Positions 25,419 through 32,747 of a DNA stretch of 64,000 nucleotides are shown here, one piece after another. This DNA comes from Streptomyces liliiviolaceus (GTDB lineage Bacteria > Actinomycetota > Actinomycetes > Streptomycetales > Streptomycetaceae), in assembly GCF_018070025.1 (NCBI RefSeq), contig NZ_JAGPYQ010000001.1:6200001-6264000 (forward strand). The letters run 5' to 3'. The notes beneath the pieces were generated by a model. The model was not told the DNA's origin. It did not search any database and saw only the letters and a program-made list of their open reading frames with translations. The position numbers and the translations under genes were made by a program. How positions within the stretch are numbered: position 1 is the stretch's first letter; the number at the start of each line of letters is the position of its first letter.

Positions 25419-26916
25419 GGTGGTCCACTCCTTCGATGGAGGCGATCAGCTCGTGGTCGCGCCAGCCCGCCGGGTGCTCGGCGACGACACGGCCGTGGAA
25501 GAGGACGAGGACGCGGTCGCAGCGGCGCAGGTCGTCGAGTTCGTCGGAGACGACGAGGACGGCGGTGCCGTCGTCACGTGCCGAGTCCATGCGGGAGAGC
25601 AGGGACTCCTTGGACTTCACGTCGACGCCCGCGGTGGGGTTGATCAGGACCAGCAGCCTGGGGTCGGAGGCGAGCGCCCGGGCCATGACGACCTTCTGCG
25701 CGTTGCCGCCGGAGAGGTCGGACACGGGCTGGTCGGGTCCCTCGGTGTGGATGTCGAGGCGTTCGATCAGCTCTCCCGCGAAGCCGCGCCGGCGGTCGGT
25801 GCCGACGAAGCCGTACCGGCCGAGCCGGTCCAGGACGGTCAGGGTGGCGTTGTCGCCGACGGTCATCCCGAAGACGAGGCCCTGTCCGTGCCGGTCGCGC
25901 GGCACGCAGCCGACACCGGCCCGCAGGGCGGCCGTCACATCCCCGAACGGCAGTCGCCTGCCGTCCAGTTGCGCGCTTCCGGCGGTCGGCGTGTGCAGTC
26001 CCGTGAAGGACTCGGCCAGCTCGATCTTCCCGCTGCCGCTGGACCCGGCGAGACCGACGACCTCCCCACCGCGCACGCTCAGGTCGACACTCTCGTACGC
26101 GGGGGACGTCAGCCCGTGCGCTTCGAGGACGACGGGTGCGTGGGCGTCGACCTCCCCGTGGGCGGCCTTCTCCTCCACGGCGGCGATGGACTCCCCCGCC
26201 ATGGCCTCGATCAGGGCGGCCCGCGGCAGGTCGGCGACCGGCGCGGTGGTGATCCAGCGGGCGTCCCGCAGGACCGTCACGGTCTGGCAGACCTCGTACA
26301 CCTCCTGGAGGTGGTGCGAGATGAACAGGAAGGTGACGCCGGACTCCTGGAGCGCGCGCATCCGGACGAAGAGGCGCTCGATCTCGCGGTTGTCGAGCTG
26401 GGCGGTCGGCTCGTCGAGCACGATGAACCGCGCGCCGAAGCTCAACGCCCGCGCGATCTCGACCATTTGGCGGTCCTCGACCTTGAGGTCGGCGGTCCGC
26501 GCCTCCGGGTCGACGCGTACGTCCCAGGTGTCGAGCACCTCGGCGGCCTCGCTCCTCAGCCGGCGCCAGCTGATGAAGCCGCCGCGGCCCCGGGGCTGCC
26601 GGTTGATGAAGAGGTTCTCGGCGACCGTCAGCTCCGGTACGACGGTGGGCCTCTGGTAGACGCAGGCCACCTTGCGCCGCCAGGCGTCCCGGTCGGTGGG
26701 TGCGGGCGCGGGCTCGCCGTCGAAGCGGACCGTGCCCTCGTCGGGTGCCTGGAGGCCGGTCAGGACGGTGACGAGGGTGGACTTGCCCGCGCCGTTGCGG
26801 CCGACGAGTGCGTGGGACTCGCCCGCGTACACGGTGAGTCGGCCGTCGGCGAGGGCGACGGTCGGGCCGTACCGCTTGGCGATGCCCCGCGCCTCGACGA
26901 GTGGTGGTGTGCTCAT
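25411..26916 (-). CDS. Sugar ABC transporter ATP-binding protein (RbsA type)
   Basis: Fused double ATPase of 501 residues driving a CUT2 sugar importer. The first half has Walker A GRNGAGKST, signature VEDRQMVEIARAL and Walker B RFIVLDEPTAQLD. The second half has a degenerate Walker A (SGSGKIEL, no Thr/Ser after Lys) and signature LSGGNAQKVVMARAL with LLVLINPTAGVD, where Glu is replaced by Asn. One active and one degenerate site is usual for RbsA-type proteins. I chose ATG 26916, which overlaps the binding-protein stop (ATGA); an upstream Met at 26934 lies inside that gene. Confidence 0.93.
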   Translation of the reverse strand: MSTPPLVEARGIAKRYGPTVALADGRLTVYAGESHALVGRNGAGKSTLVTVLTGLQAPDEGTVRFDGEPAPAPTDRDAWRRKVACVYQRPTVVPELTVAENLFINRQPRGRGGFISWRRLRSEAAEVLDTWDVRVDPEARTADLKVEDRQMVEIARALSFGARFIVLDEPTAQLDNREIERLFVRMRALQESGVTFLFISHHLQEVYEVCQTVTVLRDARWITTAPVADLPRAALIEAMAGESIAAVEEKAAHGEVDAHAPVVLEAHGLTSPAYESVDLSVRGGEVVGLAGSSGSGKIELAESFTGLHTPTAGSAQLDGRRLPFGDVTAALRAGVGCVPRDRHGQGLVFGMTVGDNATLTVLDRLGRYGFVGTDRRRGFAGELIERLDIHTEGPDQPVSDLSGGNAQKVVMARALASDPRLLVLINPTAGVDVKSKESLLSRMDSARDDGTAVLVVSDELDDLRRCDRVLVLFHGRVVAEHPAGWRDHELIASIEGVDHHG

Positions 26917-27995
26917 TTGACCGTGTTGCCCCACAGCTCGGGGTCGTCGACGTTGTCCTTGGTCACCAGCGGCGCGGGCAGCTGGTCCTCAAGGATGCCG
27001 CCGGGCAGCTTCACGATCTCCGAGTCGTGGTCGGTGGGACCGGGCTCGAAGGTCTTCCCCTCCATCGCCGCCTTGATGTAGTACATGCCGTACTTGGCGT
27101 AGAGGTCGGCCGGCTGGGAGACCGTGGCGTCGATCTGGCCCTTGCGGATCGCGTCGTACTCCTGCGGGATGCCGTCGTTCGAGACGATCGAGATGTGGCC
27201 CTTCTCGCCGGCCTTCTTCAGCAGCCCCTTGGACTTGAGGGTCTGCAGCGTGGGCGCGAGATAGACACCGCCCGCCTGCATGTAGATGCCCTTGATGTCG
27301 GGGTTGGCGTTGAGGAGGGTGTCCAGCTTCGAGGCGGCGGTGTCGGACTCCCACTTGGCGGGGATCTCCAGGACCTTCAGCTTCGGGAACTTCTCCTTGA
27401 CGCAGGTGCGGAAGGCCTCGGAGCGGTCGCGGCCGTTGACCGAGGCGAGGTCGCCCATGATCTGCACGACCTTGCCCGAGGGGATCTGCCCGCCGAGGTA
27501 CTCGCAGGCCTTCTGCCCGTACGCCACGTTGTCGGCGCGGACGACCATCGCGACCTTGCCCTTCTCGGGCGCCACGTCGACGGCGACCACGGGCACGCCC
27601 TTGCGTTCGGCCTGGTCGAGGCCCGCGGAGATCGCGGCGCTGTCCAGGGGCGCCACGACGAGGCCCTTCACGCCCTGGTTGAGCTGGTTGTTGATGTCCG
27701 TGATCTGCTGCGAGGGGTCACTGTTCGAGTTGACGGTCTTGAGGGCGTCGACGTCCTCGGACTTCGCCATCTTGGGTACGTAGTCGTTGTACGACTGCCA
27801 GAACGGCGAGGTCAGCAGGGGCAGGATCACTCCGACCTTGCCGCTGCCGCCGCCCTTGCCGCCGCCGGAGTCGACGGTGTCCTTGGTGCTGCCGCATGCC
27901 GTGAGCGCGAGGGCGGCACAGACGGCCGCGGCCGTCGCACCCATCGCTCGCGAGGCGTTTCGCCCGTTCCTGTACCGCACAGTTCTGCCGGCCAT
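26913..27995 (-). CDS. Sugar-binding lipoprotein of the CUT2 importer
   Basis: Periplasmic-binding-protein-like lipoprotein of 360 residues (Peripla_BP_4 type). The signal peptide ends in ALTAC with the lipidated Cys at 34, followed by a Gly/Lys-rich linker. The fold starts at GKVGVILPLLTSPFWQSYND; the motif DPSQQITDINNQLNQGVKGLVVAPLDSAAI is typical for pentose/deoxyhexose binders. First gene of the operon, start ATG 27995; the promoter and regulator site lie at 28058-28135. Cargo probably L-fucose. Confidence 0.92.
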   Translation of the reverse strand: MAGRTVRYRNGRNASRAMGATAAAVCAALALTACGSTKDTVDSGGGKGGGSGKVGVILPLLTSPFWQSYNDYVPKMAKSEDVDALKTVNSNSDPSQQITDINNQLNQGVKGLVVAPLDSAAISAGLDQAERKGVPVVAVDVAPEKGKVAMVVRADNVAYGQKACEYLGGQIPSGKVVQIMGDLASVNGRDRSEAFRTCVKEKFPKLKVLEIPAKWESDTAASKLDTLLNANPDIKGIYMQAGGVYLAPTLQTLKSKGLLKKAGEKGHISIVSNDGIPQEYDAIRKGQIDATVSQPADLYAKYGMYYIKAAMEGKTFEPGPTDHDSEIVKLPGGILEDQLPAPLVTKDNVDDPELWGNTVK

Positions 27996-28015
27996 CTATC
28001 GGCTCCTCATTGAGC

Positions 28016-28045
28016 GTGATCGAGTGCGATCGGGTGCGATCGAGC
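28016..28045. repeat. Three 10-bp direct repeats in the fucose operon leader
   Basis: Units GTGATCGAGT, GCGATCGGGT and GCGATCGAGC lie end to end, between the inferred promoter and the binding-protein start. They form part of the 5' untranslated leader on the minus strand. They could be a further protein site with one-turn spacing; function unknown. Confidence 0.6.
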
Positions 28046-28057
28046 AGGTGCCACGCA

Positions 28058-28085
28058 TATTTATCAGACCACTTCGCTCCGACAA
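28058..28085 (-). promoter_or_regulatory. Probable promoter of the fucose operon with regulator half-site
   Basis: On the minus strand TTGTCG (28080-28085) and TAAATA (28058-28063) are 16 bp apart, a fair match to a housekeeping promoter. Between them lies GTGGTCTGATAA (28061-28072 by position), which keeps one arm of the FadR-type dyad found at 28123. Repression by occlusion of this promoter is inferred. Confidence 0.5.
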
Positions 28086-28122
28086 CACCCCTCGACCGCG
28101 ATTTTCGCTGTTTCTGCGCGTA

Positions 28123-28135
28123 GTGGTCGGACCAC
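28123..28135. promoter_or_regulatory. FadR-type operator palindrome
   Basis: GTGGTCGGACCAC is a perfect 13-bp dyad with the TGGTC-N-GACCA form bound by many FadR-subfamily GntR regulators. It lies 45 bp before the regulator start and about 38 bp upstream of the inferred fucose operon promoter. Confidence 0.7.
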
Positions 28136-28180
28136 CTGAGTGGTTAGACTGCGGCCCACCCGGCTACAGGAGGACATGGC

Positions 28181-28927
28181 GTGGACGAGAGCCTGCCCGA
28201 GGCGGCGACGGCGGCCCCGGCCGCGGCACCCGCGCCGGCCCCCCAGAAGGGGACCGTGACCCAGCGCGCCATCGACCGGATCAAGGCGATGATCGGCGAG
28301 GGCCGTCTGGAGCCGGGCGCACGACTGCCGACCGAGCGCGATCTGGCCGCGCAGCTCGGCATCTCCCGCAGTTCCATGCGCGAGGCGATCCGGGCGCTCA
28401 CGGTGCTGGGCGTCCTGGAGGCACGGCACGGGTCCGGGATCTACGTCACGCAGCTGGAGGCCGGGGATCTGCTGGAGACGTTCGGCGTGGTCGCGGATCT
28501 CTCCCGCGGTCCGCGGCTGGTCGAACTCCTCGAAGTACGGCGGATCCTGGAGTCGACGGCGACGGCGCTGGCCGCCGCGCGGATCACCGCGGACCAGCTG
28601 GCCGAGGTGGAGAAGCACCTGACCGCCATGAACGCCACGGACGACCCGGAGGAGATCCTCTCCCACGACCTGGCGTTCCACCGGGTCATCGCGGGCGCCG
28701 CGGGCAACGAGACGATGGCGGCCATCCTGGACGGGTTGTCCTCGCGGACGTTCCGGGCACGGGTGTGGCGGGGGTATCAGGAGGAGGGGGCGTTCGAGCG
28801 GACCCGGCGGGAGCATGCCGCCATCCACCGGGCGCTGGTGGCGCACGATCCCGAGGCGGCGCGGGCGGCCGCGGCGGCCCATGTGGGCGAAGTGGAGCAG
28901 TGGCTGCGCGTCCAGCTCCAGCCGTGA
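28181..28927 (+). CDS. FadR-subfamily GntR regulator of the fucose genes
   Basis: Transcription factor of 248 residues. An Ala/Pro-rich tail (1-22) precedes the winged helix at about 25-95 (GARLPTERDLAAQLGISRSSMREAIRAL). An FCD ligand domain covers 105-245 with the usual metal-binding histidines in SHDLAFHRVI and the closing helices. Start GTG 28181, 7 nt after AGGAGG; the ATG in between is in another frame. It is divergent from the ABC/fucose operon with two operator-like sites between. Effector probably a fucose pathway acid; inferred. Confidence 0.9.
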   Translation: MDESLPEAATAAPAAAPAPAPQKGTVTQRAIDRIKAMIGEGRLEPGARLPTERDLAAQLGISRSSMREAIRALTVLGVLEARHGSGIYVTQLEAGDLLETFGVVADLSRGPRLVELLEVRRILESTATALAAARITADQLAEVEKHLTAMNATDDPEEILSHDLAFHRVIAGAAGNETMAAILDGLSSRTFRARVWRGYQEEGAFERTRREHAAIHRALVAHDPEAARAAAAAHVGEVEQWLRVQLQP

Positions 28928-29118
28928 GAGCGCCCGACCGGGGCGTCGGGTCCCGCGGCGACTGACCCCTGCGGGGCTGTCCTGTCGTGTAGAGGGTGTG
29001 CGGTTGTGCCGGGGGCACGGCCGCGCCACGAACACGGGGACGATGCGGGCCTTCGCTCCGTCGTCCCGTGGTTCCGCGCCCTTCGCGCATTTCGCAGCTC
29101 ACGCATTCGGGAGTACTC

Positions 29119-30042
29119 ATGTTACGTTCGCGCGCCGTTTCACTTGCCTGCGCCCTGGTGGCGGGCACGCTTCTGCTGACCGCCTGCAACGGCGACGACG
29201 AGGCCGCGGGCGCCGCGGCGGAGGCCACGAGCAAACTCGCATTCCAGCGGGGTACCGCCACCGAGAACGAGGCCGACCGGAGCGCCGGTGACTTCGCCGC
29301 CGCCGCCGCGCCGGCCGCCGCCGCCACGGCTCGCAGGCCGGTGATCCGCAAGTGGGTCCAGCTGAGCGCCGGCAGCGCGGGTGACCTCGACCCGGTGACC
29401 GTCAACGGCAAGGGATTCACCCTGTACAGGTTCGACAAGGACACCAGCAGCCCGTCGCGTTCCAACTGCACCGGCAAGTGCGCCACCACCTGGCCTCCGT
29501 ATCTGGTGGCGCGCGACGGCAGGGTGTTCATCGACGGGATCGACAAGTCGAAGATCGGCTTCATCGAGCGGGACGGTGGTTTTCAGGTCACTCTCGGCGG
29601 CTGGCCCGTCTATCTCTTCAGCAAGGACGTCGAAGCCGGTGACACCAACGGGCAGGGTGTCGACGGCGTCTGGTTCGGTGTGACCCCGGACGGCGGGAAG
29701 GCGCAGGGCGGCACCGCGGCGGGAGGAGCGGCGGACGAGACGGGCGGAGCGGCGGACGGGGCCTCACCGCAGGAGTCGCCGCAGGCCTCGCCCACCTCCG
29801 ACCCGGCCGGGAACGCGACCCTCTTCGAGGAGAAGGACTTCCTCGACTCGTCGCAGGGCGTCTCGGGTCCGGGCTGCCAGAACGTACGGTTCGACGGCTC
29901 GCTCCAGACCGGCGGAGGCTTCGTCAAGGTCTGGGAGGGACCGGACTGCACCGGCGCCTCCAGGTTCGTCGAGGGAGACGTCAAGGACCTGCTGGGCAGC
30001 ACCGGACTCCGGGGCGTCCGGTCGGTGCGTTTCTTCGACTGA
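29119..30042 (+). CDS. Secreted lipoprotein with Lipoprotein_15 pair and I36/crystallin-like end
   Basis: Envelope lipoprotein of 307 residues. The lipobox LLTAC gives lipidated C23. A linker is followed by one Lipoprotein_15 repeat pair (about 88-195) with FTLYRFDKD, CTGKC and GQGVDGVWFGV, like the four-repeat protein at 6444. A Gly/Ala and Ser/Pro linker leads to a C-terminal 60-residue domain (CQNVRFDGSLQTGGGF to VRSVRFFD). That domain resembles the beta/gamma-crystallin or peptidase-inhibitor I36 fold. Start ATG 29119 after GGGAG; a longer reading from 28996 has no signal peptide. Function unknown. Confidence 0.83.
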   Translation: MLRSRAVSLACALVAGTLLLTACNGDDEAAGAAAEATSKLAFQRGTATENEADRSAGDFAAAAAPAAAATARRPVIRKWVQLSAGSAGDLDPVTVNGKGFTLYRFDKDTSSPSRSNCTGKCATTWPPYLVARDGRVFIDGIDKSKIGFIERDGGFQVTLGGWPVYLFSKDVEAGDTNGQGVDGVWFGVTPDGGKAQGGTAAGGAADETGGAADGASPQESPQASPTSDPAGNATLFEEKDFLDSSQGVSGPGCQNVRFDGSLQTGGGFVKVWEGPDCTGASRFVEGDVKDLLGSTGLRGVRSVRFFD

Positions 30043-30140
30043 CGCAGCACGGTGAGGGATTGACGTCGGGGTGCGGTGAGGGACTGACCGCCGCGGTGCG
30101 GATGTCGACGCGGAGGCCCCGTCGGCGTCCGTACCCTCTC

Positions 30141-31040
30141 TCAGAAAGTGCCGTCGTCGCGGGTGTAGTTGGAGCTGAGATCGAGCAGGGCGGAGACCGC
30201 GGGGCTCGGGGCCCGTCCCGCGCGGACCGCGAACGACAGCTTCGTCGTGGGCACGGTCCCGGACAGCGGCTTGACCACGACCCCCGTCGTGTCCATGGCC
30301 TCGTAGCGGGGGATGACGGCCGCGCCGCCCACGGCCCGTACGTAGGAGGCCGCCGACGCGATGTCGGTGATCTCCACCGACACACGGCGGGTGACCCCGA
30401 GTTCCCTGAAGGCCCGGTCCATGGCGGTGCGGGTGCCGAACCCGCTCGCCGCCTCGACGAAGTTCTCGTCGACGAGGTCCTTGAGGACGATGTGCTCCCG
30501 CCGCGCCAGCGGATGGTCGGCGGGCAGGACGGCCACGTACACGATGGTCGCGAACGGCCGCAGGTCCAGGTCGTTCGCCTCGGAGGAGGCCAGGGCGACG
30601 ACGCCCATGTCGAGCCGGCCGCGGCGCACGTCCTCGGCGATCCCGCCGGCCCCGCTGCTCGACACCTGGATCTGTATGTCGACCAGGGGGTGCCGCTGGC
30701 GGAACGCCCCCACCAGGCGCGGCAGGTCGAGAGCCGTGATGCGCGTCATCGTGCCGATCCGCAGGCTGCCCCGCAGGCTTCTCGACGCCTCGCCGACGAC
30801 CTCCCTGGCCCGCTCCGCGGCCGCGACGACGCTCTTGGCCTCGGGCAGGAACACCGCGCCCGCCGCGGACAGGGCCACCGCCCTGGTGGACCGCTCGAAC
30901 AGCGACACCCGGAGGTCTTCCTCCAGGGCACGGACGGCTGCCGACACGGTCGACTGGGCGGCGAAGAGCCGCACGGCGGCGCGGGTGAAACTGAGCTCTT
31001 CGGCCACGGCGATGAAATAGCGCAACTGCCGTATCTCCAT
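30141..31040 (-). CDS. LysR family transcriptional regulator
   Basis: LysR regulator of 299 residues. The winged helix covers 1-60 (MEIRQLRYFIAVAEELSFTRAA and AQSTVSAAVRALEEDL), the effector domain about 90-295. Start ATG 31040; an extension to 31436 would overlap the divergent SDR gene. It faces the SDR/dehydrogenase/SARP operon across 118 bp holding a T-N11-A dyad at 31050-31064. Control of that operon is therefore likely. Ligand unknown. Confidence 0.9.
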   Translation of the reverse strand: MEIRQLRYFIAVAEELSFTRAAVRLFAAQSTVSAAVRALEEDLRVSLFERSTRAVALSAAGAVFLPEAKSVVAAAERAREVVGEASRSLRGSLRIGTMTRITALDLPRLVGAFRQRHPLVDIQIQVSSSGAGGIAEDVRRGRLDMGVVALASSEANDLDLRPFATIVYVAVLPADHPLARREHIVLKDLVDENFVEAASGFGTRTAMDRAFRELGVTRRVSVEITDIASAASYVRAVGGAAVIPRYEAMDTTGVVVKPLSGTVPTTKLSFAVRAGRAPSPAVSALLDLSSNYTRDDGTF

Positions 31041-31049
31041 CCGCGAATC

Positions 31050-31064
31050 ATCGATATACGCGAT
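31050..31064. promoter_or_regulatory. LysR-type operator ATCG-N7-CGAT
   Basis: ATCGATATACGCGAT is a 15-bp T-N11-A dyad, 10 bp before the LysR start and 95 bp before the SDR start. It is the probable autoregulatory and activation site of the LysR protein. Confidence 0.6.
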
Positions 31065-31158
31065 AACAGCTGTCAACACTTTTCGTTGGACCCGATAGCG
31101 GTTCGCGGGCAGCCTGGACACCGACCGAGATCCGGTGGTGCTCGATGAGAGGCTTGTC

Positions 31159-31863
31159 ATGACGAACCAGGTACTGATCGTCGGTGGAACCGCGGGCATC
31201 GGCCGCGAGTTGGCCGCCGCGTACGCACGGCGCGGCACCTCGGTGGTGATCGCCGGCCGCGACGGTGCGCGCGCCGAGAAGGTGGCCGCGGACATCGGCT
31301 CCGACGCCGGGGCCGCTGCCGTCCGCGGCATCGCGGTCGATCTCTCCAGGCCCGCGGAGATCACGGCGGCGCTGGCCGGCATCGACCAGGTGGACTCGGT
31401 CGTCCTGGCCGGGATGCAGCGCGACAGCAACACCATCGAGAGCTACGACGTCGCGGGGGCGACGGAGTTGGCCGTGTCGAAGATCGTCGGCTATACGACG
31501 GTCGTCCACGCGCTGCGGACGCGCATCTCCCCCGGCGGCTCGGTGCTGCTCTTCGGCGGCATGGCCAAGGACGCGCCCTACCCCGGTTCCACGACGGTCT
31601 CCGCGGTGAACGCCGGTGTGGTGGGGCTGGTGGCGACCCTGGCCAAGGAACTGGCGCCGGTCCGGGTCAACGCCATCCATCCCGGCGCCGTCGGCGACAG
31701 CCCCTTCTGGGCCGGAAAGACGCAGTTCCTTGAGGTCGCCCGCGGGCGGACACTGACCGGCGCGCTGCCCACCATGGAGGACATCGTCGAGGGCTCCCTC
31801 TTCCTGCTGGGGAATCCGGCGGCCGACGGCGTCAACCTCAGCCTCACCGGGGGCCTGGCATGA
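31159..31863 (+). CDS. Atypical short-chain dehydrogenase lacking the catalytic Tyr/Lys
   Basis: SDR-fold protein of 234 residues. The cofactor loop GGTAGIGRELA (9-19) and AGRDG are intact, so NAD(P) binding is expected. Where YxxxK should stand, the sequence reads TTVSAVNAGVVGL, without Tyr or Lys. The reductase mechanism of classical SDRs cannot apply. C-terminal LSLTGGLA is normal. Start ATG 31159; first of three genes joined by ATGA overlaps (dehydrogenase, SARP regulator). It could be a redox sensor or act by another mechanism; function unknown. Confidence 0.8.
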   Translation: MTNQVLIVGGTAGIGRELAAAYARRGTSVVIAGRDGARAEKVAADIGSDAGAAAVRGIAVDLSRPAEITAALAGIDQVDSVVLAGMQRDSNTIESYDVAGATELAVSKIVGYTTVVHALRTRISPGGSVLLFGGMAKDAPYPGSTTVSAVNAGVVGLVATLAKELAPVRVNAIHPGAVGDSPFWAGKTQFLEVARGRTLTGALPTMEDIVEGSLFLLGNPAADGVNLSLTGGLA

Positions 31864-32747
31864 CCGGCGCCCTGCCCACGGTGGCCGTCGTCGGTATCGG
31901 CCGCATCAGCCGCCCCATGGTGGTACGCCTGCGCAGGGCGGGGCACGCCGTCGTCGTCACCAACCGGACCCGGGAACGGGCCCTCGACGTGGCGGACGAG
32001 ACGGGCGCCCGGGTGGCCGGCTGTCCACGGGAGGCAGCCGAGTCCGCCGACATCGTCATCGTCTCCCTCGCCGACGACACGGCGGTGCGCGAGGTCTACC
32101 ACGGGCCGGACGGCCTCCTGGCCGGGCTGAGCCCGGGGGTGACGGTGCTGGAGACCAGCACGATCGCCCCTTCGACGGTGACGTCCCTGGTGCCCCGAGT
32201 CCTGGAGCGCGGGGCCGTGCTGCTCGACACCCCGGTCTCGGGGTCGGTCGAACTGGCGGCGCGGGGCGAACTCACCGTGCTGGCCGGCGGCTCCAGGACC
32301 GCGCTGGACCAGGTGCGTCCGGTCATCGACGTCCTGGCCACCCGGGTCCTGCACTTCGGGGACTCCGGACGGGGCAGCGTCATGAAGCTGGTGGTCAACT
32401 CGCTGCTGCTGTCCCTGGGTACGGCGCTCGCCGAGTCCCTGGTGCTGGCGGAGCGCGCAGGCATCGACCGGGAGGCCGCCTACGACGCCTTCACCCGGAG
32501 CGCGGCGGCGGCCCCCTTCGTGCTGTACAACAAGGACAACTTCGTGACGCCGCGGGACGCCCCGATCCACATGACACTGGCGCTGGTCGCCAAGGACCTG
32601 ACCCTGGTGAACGCGCTGGCGTCGTCCGTGGGGGCGCCCATGGCCCAACTGGAGGCGTCCCGCGCACTGATCGACCGGGCGCTGGCCGCGGGTCTGGGCG
32701 AACACGACGGCTCCGTGCTGGCCGAGTTCCTGCGAGGGAGTCGATGA
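31860..32747 (+). CDS. Beta-hydroxyacid dehydrogenase (3-hydroxyisobutyrate DH family)
   Basis: NAD(P)-dependent dehydrogenase of 295 residues. The N-terminal Rossmann loop reads VGIGRISRPMVVRL, a variant of the usual GLGxMGxPM. The substrate loop TPVSGSVELAARGELTVLAGG and the catalytic-lysine helix GSVMKLVVNSLLLS are present. A C-terminal helical domain follows. Start ATG overlaps the SDR stop (ATGA) and its stop overlaps the SARP start. It may act on beta-hydroxy acids or, as imine reductases of this fold do, on imines. Substrate unknown. Confidence 0.87.
   Translation: MTGALPTVAVVGIGRISRPMVVRLRRAGHAVVVTNRTRERALDVADETGARVAGCPREAAESADIVIVSLADDTAVREVYHGPDGLLAGLSPGVTVLETSTIAPSTVTSLVPRVLERGAVLLDTPVSGSVELAARGELTVLAGGSRTALDQVRPVIDVLATRVLHFGDSGRGSVMKLVVNSLLLSLGTALAESLVLAERAGIDREAAYDAFTRSAAAAPFVLYNKDNFVTPRDAPIHMTLALVAKDLTLVNALASSVGAPMAQLEASRALIDRALAAGLGEHDGSVLAEFLRGSR

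Noticed and set aside
28123..28135. DasR (dre) site at the GTGGTCGGACCAC dyad
   Set aside because: The dre site has two bases between TGGTC and GACCA; here there is one, as in FadR-type operators, and a FadR-type gene adjoins.
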